NCBI GenBank assembly: GCA_963764675.1
Contig: CAVXTQ010000007.1
Location: 682,001 to 746,000, forward strand
DNA: 64,000 bases
Source: Acidiferrum sp963764675
GTDB lineage: Bacteria; Acidobacteriota; Terriglobia; Acidiferrales; UBA7541
Direction: 5' to 3'
Part shown: positions 36,231-44,209 of the stretch, one piece after another
Layout: the number at the start of each line of letters is the position of its first letter
Numbering within the stretch: position 1 is the stretch's first letter
Position numbers and translations under genes: made by a program
The notes under the pieces: model-generated
Databases searched by the model: none
Told to the model about the DNA's origin: nothing
Seen by the model: the letters and a program-made list of their open reading frames with translations, nothing else

Positions 36231-37209
36231 ATGGAAACCTACGACATTATCTGCATCGGCGCGGGACCTACAGGTCTCGCGTGCGCTATCGAAGCGCGAC
36301 GAGCCGGCATGCGCCCGCTGGTCATCGACAAGGGTTGCCTGTGCAACTCCATCTACCACTACCCGGTGAATATGGTTTTCTTTACCACGCCGGAGCTTCT
36401 GGAGATCGGCGATCTGCCGCTGGTGTGTGCCGCCGAGAAGCCTACGCGAGTGGAAGCGCTGAAGTATTACCGCAGAGCTGCAGAGCACTACGAGTTGGAG
36501 TTGCGTCTTTTCGAGCGCGTGCTCCGTGTGGAAGGCAGTGACGGGGATTTTTCGGTGGTTTACGCGCACGGAGAAGGGAATCGACCAGCGCTACCAAGGA
36601 AAGAAAATCGCGGTGGCGAGCGGCTACTACGATCTGCCGAATGAAATGAATATCCCGGGCGAGAACCTGCCACACGTTTCGCACTACTACACCGAGCCGC
36701 ATGAGTACTGGAATCAGGACGTGGTGGTGATTGGCGGAAAGAACTCGGCAGCCGAAGCCGCGCTCGATCTATACCGGAACGGCGCGAAGGTCACGATGGT
36801 GCACCGCAACGCGCAGCTCGGCGCCACCATTAAGTATTGGGTGCGGCCGGACATCGAGAATCGCATCAAGGCGGGGCAAGTCCATGCTCTGTTCGAGACG
36901 CGTGTGAAGCAGATCACGAAGGACGAGGTGATCGTTGAAAACGGAGCTGGTGAGAAACGGCTGCCGGCGAAGCGAGTATTTGCTCTAACGGGCTACCATC
37001 CGGACTTCGAGTTCATCGAGAGTCTTGGAGTGCGTTTGGATCCCGAGACTCGCAAGCCTGACCTCGATCCGAACTCCTTGGAGAGCAACGTTCCGGGGAT
37101 CCATCTCGCCGGCGTGGTGATTGGCGGCCGGCACACCAGCGAGATTTTCATTGAAAACGGACGGTTTCACGGCAAACAGATCATTGAGGCTCTGGCCGGT
37201 CGAGCGTAG
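36231..37209 (+). CDS. ypdA: YpdA-type FAD/NAD(P)-dependent disulfide reductase; one frameshift
   Basis: A flavoprotein of the thioredoxin-reductase superfamily. The N-terminus is the FAD dinucleotide fold (YDIICIGAGPTGLACAIEAR), followed by KGCLCNSIYHYPVNMVFFTT and ELLEIGDLPLV, the signature of YpdA (bacillithiol-disulfide reductase, Bdr). A second Rossmann motif VVVIGGKNSAAEAALDLYRN binds NADPH, and GIHLAGVVIGGRHTSEIFIE is the C-terminal FAD contact. There is no CxxC redox pair, as in YpdA and unlike TrxB. The frame breaks near 36560 and resumes at KGIDQRYQGKKIAVASG; one indel restores about 326 residues. Acidobacteriota often carry bacillithiol genes, so a role in reducing BSSB is plausible. 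Confidence 0.85.
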
Positions 37210-37231
37210 CAGCCTTGTGATAATCCATATT

Positions 37232-37714
37232 CTACAAGGTGCGGTACATCACGAAGGCATCGACGAAGCCCTGCTTAGGGTGTTCGAATGCGCCCGGCAA
37301 GCGTCCGACGATCTCAAATCCAGAACTCTGCCATAAGCGAACCGCTCGTTCATTGGTGCCAACCACGAAATTGTACTGCATGGCTTTGAAACCCCTAGCT
37401 CGCGCTCGATCGAGTGAGTGAGCGCACATCGCGCGGCCGATCCCGCGGCCTTCGGCGCCTGGGGCGGTGATGTAACCGCAGTTGGCGACGTGTGAGCCGC
37501 CGCCTCGCTGATTGGCGCACAAGAAGTAGGTGCCGAAGACTGCACCGCCATCTTCCGCGACGAACACTTCGTGTCCCGGCGAGGTCCAATACGCGAGCGC
37601 TTCATCGCGGGGCATGTCTGAAGGTAGCGTGTATGTTTCGCCGCTTCGAATGGTGGGCTCAAGGATGGCCCAGATTGCATCAGCGTCACTCGGCACGGCG
37701 GCGCGGATGTTCAT
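37232..37714 (-). CDS. GNAT family N-acetyltransferase (small)
   Basis: A 160-residue single-domain GNAT: it opens MNIRAAVPSDADAIWAILEP and has the acetyl-CoA loop TAPGAEGRGIGRAMCAHSL near residue 83, then FKAMQYNFVVGTNERAVRLW and SGFEIVGRLPGAF. The layout resembles the phosphinothricin/L-amino-acid acetyltransferase branch, but the substrate is unknown. It converges on ypdA with a 22-nt gap. Confidence 0.88.
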   Translation of the reverse strand: MNIRAAVPSDADAIWAILEPTIRSGETYTLPSDMPRDEALAYWTSPGHEVFVAEDGGAVFGTYFLCANQRGGGSHVANCGYITAPGAEGRGIGRAMCAHSLDRARARGFKAMQYNFVVGTNERAVRLWQSSGFEIVGRLPGAFEHPKQGFVDAFVMYRTL

Positions 37715-37819
37715 GTCCTACTGTCGCAACGTCGCGCCCACGGAGTCAATCCTGCCGAAAGTATCGTCCTGGAACGACTCCGTTTGCCGCTTTTCGCGCG
37801 GTTTGTTAGACTTCTGGGC

Positions 37820-38293
37820 ATGCCATCCATCATCCGCGAAGTTGCCGAGACGTTCTCCACCCTCGCGCAAGGATTCAGCGTGACCTTCCGCAATATGTTC
37901 CGGAAGACGGTGACCGAGAACTATCCGTACGAGCCGGTGCACTTCCAATCCCGCTATCGCGGCATTCACGTTCTTCATCGCGACGAGAGCGGCTTGGAAA
38001 AGTGCGTGGGATGCTTCTTGTGCGCCGCGGCGTGTCCGGCGAATTGCATTTACATCGAAGCAGCGGAAAACACCGACGCAAACCGCATCTCCGCGGGAGA
38101 GCGCTACGCCAGCGTGTACAACATCGACTACTCGCGGTGCATTTTCTGCGGCTATTGCGTGGAAGCGTGCCCCACCGACGCAATCACCCACGGGCATGGA
38201 TTCGAGCTAGCTACCTACGACATCAACTCTCTGATCTATCGCAAGGAACAACTCCTCGAGAAGACTCCCACTGCCGAAGCAGCGGCTCGGTAA
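37820..38293 (+). CDS. nuoI: NuoI, NADH-quinone oxidoreductase 4Fe-4S subunit (orphan copy)
   Basis: A 157-residue protein with two 4Fe-4S motifs: CVGCFLCAAACP and CIFCGYCVEACP, the pattern of complex I subunit I. Around them are VTENYPYEP and SRYRGIHVLHRDESG, the family-specific approach to the first cluster. It transfers electrons along the peripheral arm of respiratory complex I. No other nuo gene is next to it: neighbours are an acetyltransferase and a DsbA-like protein. ATG 37820 is preferred to the TTG-started longer frame. It may be a second copy or a dispersed nuo locus. Confidence 0.9.
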   Translation: MPSIIREVAETFSTLAQGFSVTFRNMFRKTVTENYPYEPVHFQSRYRGIHVLHRDESGLEKCVGCFLCAAACPANCIYIEAAENTDANRISAGERYASVYNIDYSRCIFCGYCVEACPTDAITHGHGFELATYDINSLIYRKEQLLEKTPTAEAAAR

Positions 38294-38504
38294 TCTCCGG
38301 TAACGAGCTCAGAATTTAGCGCTGACAATACGAGTGTGTCTGCTGAATCGCATCGGGCGGAATCCCGTCCGAGTGAATCCAGGTTGTCCCCTGAACATTA
38401 GAGTCTCCTAACGGATATTATGTTAACTACGAAATCGGTCTGCAGAACTGGCTGTGTTCCAGGCCTCGGCGCACTTGCCGCCTGGCTCCCACCGCTCCCC
38501 TCCC

Positions 38505-39425
38505 TTATTTCTTGTCTGTGTTTTTCGACGACGTCTGAGCGAGCTCGTATTGGATGTACTGCTCGAGGGCACGCGCATCGGCGCCTACCAGGCGTCGGCC
38601 ATTCACGAAGATTGTCGGCGTGCTGTTGACCTCAAGCTGCTGGCCGTTCTTCAGGCTGGCGTCCACTGCGGCCGCGGCCTCGGGGCTGCTCATGCAAGCC
38701 CGAAACGCGTCGGCATTGAGGCCCGCTTGGGCGGCGTAGTCGCCCATCTTTACGTACGCGTTTTCCGCGGAGATGATCTCTTGGTTGTCGTAGATCGAGT
38801 CATAGATCTTCCAGAAGGCGGCGGAATTCAACTGGTAAGCGCAGCGGCCGGCTACGGCTGCGGTGCGCGCCCACGGATGAAGCTGTTCCAGCGGAAAGTC
38901 CTTAAAGACTACGCGGACCTTAGGATAGTTGGGCAACATATTGCGTAGAGCGTCATGCAAGCTGCGGCAGACCGGGCACTCGAAGTCGGAAAACTCGACC
39001 AGCGTCACGGGCGCGGCAGGGTTTCCCAGTGACGGCGAGTCTTTCATCTGGATCAGCGCCCGATTCTCGGCCAGAGGATCCTTGCCCAAATCGGAAACTT
39101 CCCCGCGGACCAAATATTTCCCGTCCTTGCTCACATAGAATTTCGCTTTTTCGGTGTTCTCCCCGATCTTGACGTCAACGGTGGTCTCCTGCAGCCCAGG
39201 AATCGGGGTGTCTTTGGGAGCGGATACGCCAATCTGCACGTCCGGCCCAAAGGCGTACAGATGCCGCAAATACGCTTCGATGGTTTTCTGAATCGGCGTC
39301 TGCGAGCCTGCGGTCGCAGTGTTCTGGGAAGCCGGTGCTGGCTGAGCTTGCGCCGCTTGCCCGCGTGCTGCCGGCGAGGATAGACACACGGTAAGAATGG
39401 TGATGGCACTCACAGAAGTTTTCAC
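38505..39425 (-). CDS. DsbA-family thioredoxin-fold disulfide oxidoreductase
   Basis: A secreted 306-residue protein. After a signal peptide (SAITILTVCLSSPAARGQ) and a Gln/Ala-rich linker is an N-terminal domain of about 100 residues, then a thioredoxin fold with the active site FECPVCRSLH near residue 151 and the cis-Pro loop NSTPTIFVNGRRL. The arrangement matches DSBA/Thioredoxin_4 proteins (BdbD/DsbG-like). It may introduce or isomerise disulfides in exported proteins. No DsbB partner is nearby. It is 15 nt downstream of nadE on the same strand, so the two are likely co-transcribed. Confidence 0.87.
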   Translation of the reverse strand: MKTSVSAITILTVCLSSPAARGQAAQAQPAPASQNTATAGSQTPIQKTIEAYLRHLYAFGPDVQIGVSAPKDTPIPGLQETTVDVKIGENTEKAKFYVSKDGKYLVRGEVSDLGKDPLAENRALIQMKDSPSLGNPAAPVTLVEFSDFECPVCRSLHDALRNMLPNYPKVRVVFKDFPLEQLHPWARTAAVAGRCAYQLNSAAFWKIYDSIYDNQEIISAENAYVKMGDYAAQAGLNADAFRACMSSPEAAAAVDASLKNGQQLEVNSTPTIFVNGRRLVGADARALEQYIQYELAQTSSKNTDKK

Positions 39426-39440
39426 GCGAACCTCTTCCTT

Positions 39441-41078
39441 TTACGGAATAAATCGCTGCGCGATCGGGAACGGCCGGCCAAAACCAAACGCGCGCGACGT
39501 AATCTTCAGTCCCGGCGCAGCCTGTTTGCGCTTGTATTCGTTGCGATCCACCAGCAGCGCGATATCCTGCACCAGCTTGAGGTCGAATCCGTACTTATCC
39601 GCGATGTCCTGGGGGCTCTTCAGATCCTCGATATAGGCCTTCAGGATCCGGTCCAGCACATCATAGGGCGGCAGGCTGTCTTCATCTTTTTGATCGGGCC
39701 GGAGTTCCGCGGAAGGCGGCTTCTCAATGGTCGGCAGGGGAATCAGTTCCCTCTCGCGATTGATCCAGCGCGCCAGCTCATACACCATGAGCTTCGGCAC
39801 GTCGGAGATGACCGCCAGACCTCCAGCCATATCTCCGTAGAGCGTGCAATACCCGACGGCCAACTCCGATTTGTTCCCGGTGCTGAGCAGCATCGAACCA
39901 AACTTGTTCGACAGCGCCATCAAATAGTTGCCGCGAATGCGTGCCTGAATATTTTCTTCGGTCACGTCGGCGGGCCGATCTCCGAACGCCGGCGCAAGCG
40001 CCTTGCGATACGCATCGAAGACGTCGCCGATCGGAACCGTAATCAGCTTGATGCCAAGGCTTTTCGCCAGCGCCACCGCGTCGGTCCTGCTGCCCTCCGA
40101 CGAATACGGCCCCGGCATGGATACGCCCTGCACATTGTCGGCGCCCAGAGCGTCCACGGCGATGGCCGCCACCACCGCGGAGTCAATACCGCCGCTCAGC
40201 CCCACCAGCACTTTCTTGAAGCCGCATTTGGAGACGTAATCGCGCGTTCCAATCACCAGCGCGCGATAGGCGTACTCGATCTCCTGGCGCGGCTGCGGAT
40301 GAATCTCGCCTTGGCCCGTCTCCGTGTCGAAGAGGACGAGATCTTCTTCAAACGCTAGCGCCTGCGCCGCCACCTTGCCGTCCGCATTCAGCGCCAGGCT
40401 CGCGCCGTCGAAGATCAAGCTGTCGTTCCCGCCCACTTGGTTTACGTAGACCACGGCGCGGTGATGGGTTTTGGCGATGGACTTGAGCATGTCAAAACGC
40501 AAAGCCCGCTTGTCGATGGTGTAAGGAGAAGCGGAAATATTCAGAAACAGGGTAGTTCCCTGCCCAATAAGCTCGGTCACGGGATCGCGATCGTAGAGCA
40601 CGTTGGGCCAAAAATTCTTGTCGTTCCAAACGTCTTCGCAAACCGTGATACCCAGGTGCTCGTTCCCGAAATCGTAGGTGGTTTGGCGTTCCGCGGGCTG
40701 GAAGTAGCGAGACTCGTCGAACACATCGTAGGTCGGCAGCAGCATCTTGCTCTGCTCAAACACGATGCGCCCGCCGCACAGCAGCGCGGCTTTGTTGCCG
40801 ATGGCCTTGCCTCTTCCCCGCTTCACCCGTCCGGCATAGCCCACGATCGCGGGCAGCGGCAACTTCTTCGCCAACTCTTTCAATTGCTTGAGATTCCGGT
40901 CGATAAAGGCAGGGCGCTCCAGCAAATCTTGCGGAGGATAGCCGCAAAGGCAAAGCTCGGAAAAAACCGCGAGATGCGCGCCGCGTTGCTGGGCTTGCAC
41001 CGCCAGACTCAAAATGCGAGCCGAGTTCCCTGCCAGGTCGCCAATCGTGGGATTAAACTGCGCGAGGGCTATTTTCAT
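39441..41078 (-). CDS. nadE: Glutamine-dependent NAD+ synthetase
   Basis: Makes NAD+ from nicotinate adenine dinucleotide, using ammonia freed from glutamine. The N-terminal nitrilase-type amidase (about 1-260) has Glu in FSELCLCGYPP, Lys in GRVKRGRGKAIG and the nucleophile Cys in ITVCEDVWND. The C-terminal synthetase (about 275-545) has the P-loop GLSGGIDSAVVAAI, GVSMPGPYSSEGSRTDA, LSTGNKSELAVGYCTLYGD and EKPPSAELRPDQKDED. The 545-residue length is right for the two-domain form. A promoter with a very short leader lies upstream. Confidence 0.97.
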   Translation of the reverse strand: MKIALAQFNPTIGDLAGNSARILSLAVQAQQRGAHLAVFSELCLCGYPPQDLLERPAFIDRNLKQLKELAKKLPLPAIVGYAGRVKRGRGKAIGNKAALLCGGRIVFEQSKMLLPTYDVFDESRYFQPAERQTTYDFGNEHLGITVCEDVWNDKNFWPNVLYDRDPVTELIGQGTTLFLNISASPYTIDKRALRFDMLKSIAKTHHRAVVYVNQVGGNDSLIFDGASLALNADGKVAAQALAFEEDLVLFDTETGQGEIHPQPRQEIEYAYRALVIGTRDYVSKCGFKKVLVGLSGGIDSAVVAAIAVDALGADNVQGVSMPGPYSSEGSRTDAVALAKSLGIKLITVPIGDVFDAYRKALAPAFGDRPADVTEENIQARIRGNYLMALSNKFGSMLLSTGNKSELAVGYCTLYGDMAGGLAVISDVPKLMVYELARWINRERELIPLPTIEKPPSAELRPDQKDEDSLPPYDVLDRILKAYIEDLKSPQDIADKYGFDLKLVQDIALLVDRNEYKRKQAAPGLKITSRAFGFGRPFPIAQRFIP

Positions 41079-41089
41079 GCCGGCACTTT

Positions 41090-41118
41090 AGAATACGGTC
41101 GCAACCGGGAGATTGCAA
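41090..41118 (-). promoter_or_regulatory. Promoter of nadE
   Basis: On the minus strand -35 TTGCAA (41113-41118), 17-bp spacer, -10 TATTCT (41090-41095). Transcription would start about 5 nt before the ATG at 41078. Confidence 0.5.
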
Positions 41119-41230
41119 ATGCCCGGAACGGGTCAGTTTCCGATGATCCGACTTACTGGGGCTTATGCGATTCGAGGAACGGCGCAAGTAGACGTTCCCT
41201 GTAGTGGAGTGGTGACAAAGGGATGAATTC

Positions 41231-41710
41231 TCAGGTACTCGGAGAAGATTGATTATCGACCCGAGGGTAGCCGCTCGCTGGCATCCTTAAAAGGATATCC
41301 ACAGCGGCAAAGAGTGCCACTAGCTCGGCGAGGGCTTTTACGTGATCCATGGCGGCAGCCGCATACGCTGAAACTAGAACTTGGACTAAACCGAGGGAGA
41401 TAACCGTAAACCCGCCAACTACCAAAACGCGCTCTTTGCCTTGGGCAATGCGGTAAAGCACAACCCCACCCCAGAATAGGTATGCGTAGAACCCCAGATT
41501 AACTCCCGCTACGACCGAGGCTGGCAGCGTAAAATGGAGGAAATACTGGTAAACGAGCGGATTTAAGTCAAGGAGCCAATGGTGTTTGCGTTGGGAATGC
41601 GAGAGGACATCCCGAAAACCCAAGGCGGAGAGATAGAGTGTAACGCACAGTGTAATTACAGCCCCGCGCCTGGTGTGAATGAGCCGAGGCTTAGATTCTG
41701 ATTCCCCCAT
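41231..41710 (-). CDS. Small four-helix membrane protein, unknown function
   Basis: The 159-residue product has an N-terminal charged segment, then about four membrane helices (around 17-33 AVITLCVTLYLSALGF, 60-85, 93-115 VLVVGGFTVISLGLVQVLVS, 120-140). The C-terminus is polar. I recognise no family motif. The TATAAT box before it is perfect and ends 7 nt from the ATG, so the transcript is predicted to be leaderless. Base composition is somewhat less GC-rich than the neighbours, which might hint at separate acquisition. Confidence 0.6.
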   Translation of the reverse strand: MGESESKPRLIHTRRGAVITLCVTLYLSALGFRDVLSHSQRKHHWLLDLNPLVYQYFLHFTLPASVVAGVNLGFYAYLFWGGVVLYRIAQGKERVLVVGGFTVISLGLVQVLVSAYAAAAMDHVKALAELVALFAAVDILLRMPASGYPRVDNQSSPST

Positions 41711-41717
41711 TGAGCGG

Positions 41718-41723
41718 ATTATA
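41718..41723 (-). promoter_or_regulatory. Consensus -10 (TATAAT) of the small membrane protein gene
   Basis: Perfect TATAAT on the minus strand, 7 nt from the ATG at 41710. The -35 (TAGGTA, 17 bp away) is weak. It predicts transcription starting at the start codon. Confidence 0.5.
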
Positions 41724-41860
41724 CTATGACGAAGTTCTATTACCTATTGATGGAACTATTCGCGATCGAATTTCCTGGTATCCACGACGCCTCCAGAGCC
41801 TCACTAACGCGCTTATCGGAAACTGACGCGCTACCGATCGACCAGAGTGCACTCTTCATT

Positions 41861-42487
41861 TCAGCGACCACTTGGCAGCAACAGCTTTTCGGCGATCAAG
41901 CTGGCGATTCCCTTCCCAGCGCGCAGCTCGCGGTAAAACAGCAGCCGCAGCGAAGGAAACGCGCTTCGTAGCTCACCGTTGACCAGCAAATACTCGGGGT
42001 TCTTGGGACCGCCTGCAAATTCAAGCTGCGCGCGCGTGAACGTTTCAAACAGCAGCATTCCACCGGGGACGAGCGCCCGCTCGATCTGCGCGAAGAGCGA
42101 GCGCTGCAAATAATGCACGCACAGGATCAGCGCGAAGGAATTAGCCGGCAAGGTGGTCTGTTCGAGGTCGGCATGGACAAGCTCGATCCCAGGCCGAGCG
42201 GTATTGGCGCGTCGCAAGCTCTCGGTGCGCGTCACCGGTTGGTTCGCCGCACGCGCCCGCTCCTCGATCACGTCGAGCGCAACGGCCGAACTATCGACAG
42301 CGGTCACGTGCTGGCGGCGTCCAGCGAGCAATAGAGTGTGCCGCCCGGTCCCGCAAGCGAGATCGAGCGCTGGCCCCAGCGGCAGCAAAGGCAGCAACTC
42401 CAGGACGAAACTGGCAGGCTCAGCGGGCGCGTCGCTGCTCGCGGCGCGGTGTCTTGCATCCCACTCGGATAGGTTAGTCGCGGACAT
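41861..42487 (-). CDS. Class I SAM-dependent methyltransferase (TehB-like)
   Basis: A 208-residue enzyme. The SAM-binding loop is ALDLACGTGRHTLLLAGR (about residue 39), motif II is HVTAVDSSAVALDVIEERA, and LVPGGMLLFETFTRAQLEF is the post-IV motif typical of the TehB/Methyltransf_11 group. The substrate is not determinable. Its ATG is only 2 nt from the T-tract of the erpA terminator, so the gene either relies on read-through or has no ordinary leader. Confidence 0.85.
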   Translation of the reverse strand: MSATNLSEWDARHRAASSDAPAEPASFVLELLPLLPLGPALDLACGTGRHTLLLAGRRQHVTAVDSSAVALDVIEERARAANQPVTRTESLRRANTARPGIELVHADLEQTTLPANSFALILCVHYLQRSLFAQIERALVPGGMLLFETFTRAQLEFAGGPKNPEYLLVNGELRSAFPSLRLLFYRELRAGKGIASLIAEKLLLPSGR

Positions 42488-42488
42488 G

Positions 42489-42519
42489 AAAAAGGCTCCT
42501 GGGCAAGTACCCAGGAGCC
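42489..42519 (-). terminator. Intrinsic terminator of erpA
   Basis: A perfect 10-bp stem, GGCTCCTGGG/CCCAGGAGCC (42494-42519) with a 6-nt loop. It is followed on the minus strand by TTTTT (42489-42493), about 45 nt after the erpA stop. It is the clearest rho-independent terminator in the window. Confidence 0.85.
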
Positions 42520-42563
42520 TGAAAAACCTCAGCCGGAGCGGACATCGCTCGCGACCCGAAAAC

Positions 42564-42887
42564 TTAAACGCTGAACGAGCTGCCGCAGCCGCAGGTGCTC
42601 TTCACGTTCGGGTTGTTGAACTTGAATCCCGCGCCCTCGACCGTCTCGATGTAGTCGATCTCCACGCCTTCCAGGTACATCGAGCTCATCTGGTCCACGG
42701 CGACCTTCAGGCCGTTGAAGTCCAGCAGTTCGTCGGTGTCGTTGGTCTGATTCTCAAAAGCCATGTGGTACTGGAAACCAGAGCAGCCTCCGCCGACCAC
42801 GGCCACGCGCAGGGCCACCGGCACGGGGTTCTGCATCTGCATGATTTCTTTGACCTTGGTGCTAGCAACCGGCGTTAAATTGATCAT
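42564..42887 (-). CDS. erpA: ErpA/HesB-type iron-sulfur cluster carrier
   Basis: A 107-residue A-type carrier that receives Fe-S clusters and delivers them to target enzymes. The three conserved cysteines are in VVGGGCSGFQYHMAF and in the C-terminal STCGCGSSFSV. Family landmarks LTPVASTKVKEIM and GVEIDYIETVEGAGFKFNNP are present. No isc or suf genes lie next to it. Its promoter (extended -10 upstream) and its own terminator make it a single-gene unit. Confidence 0.95.
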   Translation of the reverse strand: MINLTPVASTKVKEIMQMQNPVPVALRVAVVGGGCSGFQYHMAFENQTNDTDELLDFNGLKVAVDQMSSMYLEGVEIDYIETVEGAGFKFNNPNVKSTCGCGSSFSV

Positions 42888-42930
42888 AGTTCCCTTCGCC
42901 TCCGCTCGCGGGCGAGCTACTTACAAGGCT

Positions 42931-42936
42931 AGTATA
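42931..42936 (-). promoter_or_regulatory. Extended -10 promoter of erpA
   Basis: TTTTGCTATACT on the minus strand: TGC-extended -10 TATACT. The leader would be about 37 nt, with GAAGGG ahead of the ATG. Confidence 0.5.
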
Positions 42937-43001
42937 GCAAAACCCGCAAGCAACTGCACATCGTCGAGTTCCCTTTCCGGCAACCCTGCCGCCGCCCGCT
43001 T

Positions 43002-43030
43002 TCGACAAGCATCGGACCTTCGCATACAAT
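43002..43030 (+). promoter_or_regulatory. Promoter of the isocitrate dehydrogenase gene
   Basis: -35 TCGACA (43002-43007), 17-bp spacer, -10 TACAAT (43025-43030). The start of transcription would be about 5 nt before the ATG at 43042. Confidence 0.5.
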
Positions 43031-43041
43031 ACGATGCAGCC

Positions 43042-44061
43042 ATGAGACACAAAGTCACTTTGATCCCCGGAGAAGGCATCGGGCCTGAGGTCGCGTCCGC
43101 GGTCCGGCGCATTCTGGAAGCCGTCGGCGTGCAAATCGACTGGGAAGAGCTCGAAGCGCGCACCGACAAAGCTACGGAAGCAGGCCAACTCGTCAATCAG
43201 GCGGCGGTCGAATCCGTGCGCCGCAATCACGTCGCGCTAAAAGGACCCACGGGCACGGCGATCGCCGGTGGCGCGCCCAGCGTCAACGTCGCACTGCGCA
43301 AGACGCTCGATCTCTACGCCAATCTTCGGCCGGTCAAGAATTTGCCCGGGGTGAAATCGCGCTTTGAAGACGTCGACATCGTGCTGGTGCGCGAAAACAC
43401 CGAGGATCTGTACTCAGGCCTCGAGCACGAGGTCGTCCCTGGAGTCGTCGAGAGCTTGAAGATCATCACTGAGCGTGCTTCCACGCGAATTGCGAAATTT
43501 GCGTTCGAGTATGCCAAGCGCAACGCCCGCAAAAAAATTCACGCCATCCACAAAGCCAACATCATGAAGCTGTCCGACGGGCTGTTCCTAAAATCCATCC
43601 GCACGGTGGCGGCTCAGTATCCGGAAATTGAGTACAAAGAGATGATCGTAGACAACGCCTGCATGCAGATGGTGCTCGATCCGGGTCAATTCGACATGCT
43701 GCTGCTGCCGAATCTTTACGGCGACGTGATGAGCGACCTGGCCGCGGGTTTGGTCGGCGGGCTAGGCGTCGTGCCCAGCGGAAACATCGGCGACGAATGC
43801 GCCATGTTCGAGGCCGTACACGGCACCGCGCCAGACATCGCAGGCAAAGGCCTGGCCAATCCGACTGCCCTGCTGATGAGCAGCATCATGATGCTCAAGC
43901 ACTTAGGCGAGCGTCCCGCCGCACAAAGAATCGAAGCCGCCGTCGAAAAAGTCTACCGCGAAGCCAAGCACGTAACCCGCGACCTCGGTGGCAAAGCAGG
44001 CACGAATGAGTTTACCGACGCAGTCATCGGCGCGATGGCGCCCATCGCCGCGCACCTGTAG
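43042..44061 (+). CDS. NAD-dependent isocitrate dehydrogenase
   Basis: A 339-residue beta-decarboxylating dehydrogenase. TLIPGEGIGPEVASAVRRIL opens the fold, ENTEDLYSGLEHEVVPGVVE is the substrate-loop signature of NAD-linked isocitrate dehydrogenases (3-isopropylmalate dehydrogenase differs here), KANIMKLSDGLFL follows, then DNACMQMVLDPGQFD, the metal-binding NLYGDVMSDLAAGLVGGLG and VHGTAPDIAGKGLANPTA. It feeds the TCA cycle, isocitrate to 2-oxoglutarate. The single-chain form of about 340 residues is like mitochondrial IDH3 and some thermophile enzymes. ATG 43042 is chosen by family alignment. Confidence 0.92.
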   Translation: MRHKVTLIPGEGIGPEVASAVRRILEAVGVQIDWEELEARTDKATEAGQLVNQAAVESVRRNHVALKGPTGTAIAGGAPSVNVALRKTLDLYANLRPVKNLPGVKSRFEDVDIVLVRENTEDLYSGLEHEVVPGVVESLKIITERASTRIAKFAFEYAKRNARKKIHAIHKANIMKLSDGLFLKSIRTVAAQYPEIEYKEMIVDNACMQMVLDPGQFDMLLLPNLYGDVMSDLAAGLVGGLGVVPSGNIGDECAMFEAVHGTAPDIAGKGLANPTALLMSSIMMLKHLGERPAAQRIEAAVEKVYREAKHVTRDLGGKAGTNEFTDAVIGAMAPIAAHL

Positions 44062-44172
44062 CCGCCATCAACACTTCCCTGCCGCCTGCAACAAGGTGAG
44101 GTCCACTTGTCCGGCAAGCACGCTAATCGTCCAACTTGAAGTCGAGATCTCCGAATGCCCGACGGCGCGCAC

Positions 44173-44202
44173 TTGGTTGGTAAACGTTGCTCAGTCTAAA
44201 CT
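44173..44202 (+). promoter_or_regulatory. Promoter of the TonB-domain gene
   Basis: -35 TTGGTT (44173-44178), 18-bp spacer, -10 TAAACT (44197-44202). The ATG follows 7 nt later, so the mRNA is predicted to be leaderless. Confidence 0.4.
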
Positions 44203-44209
44203 GTCCAGC

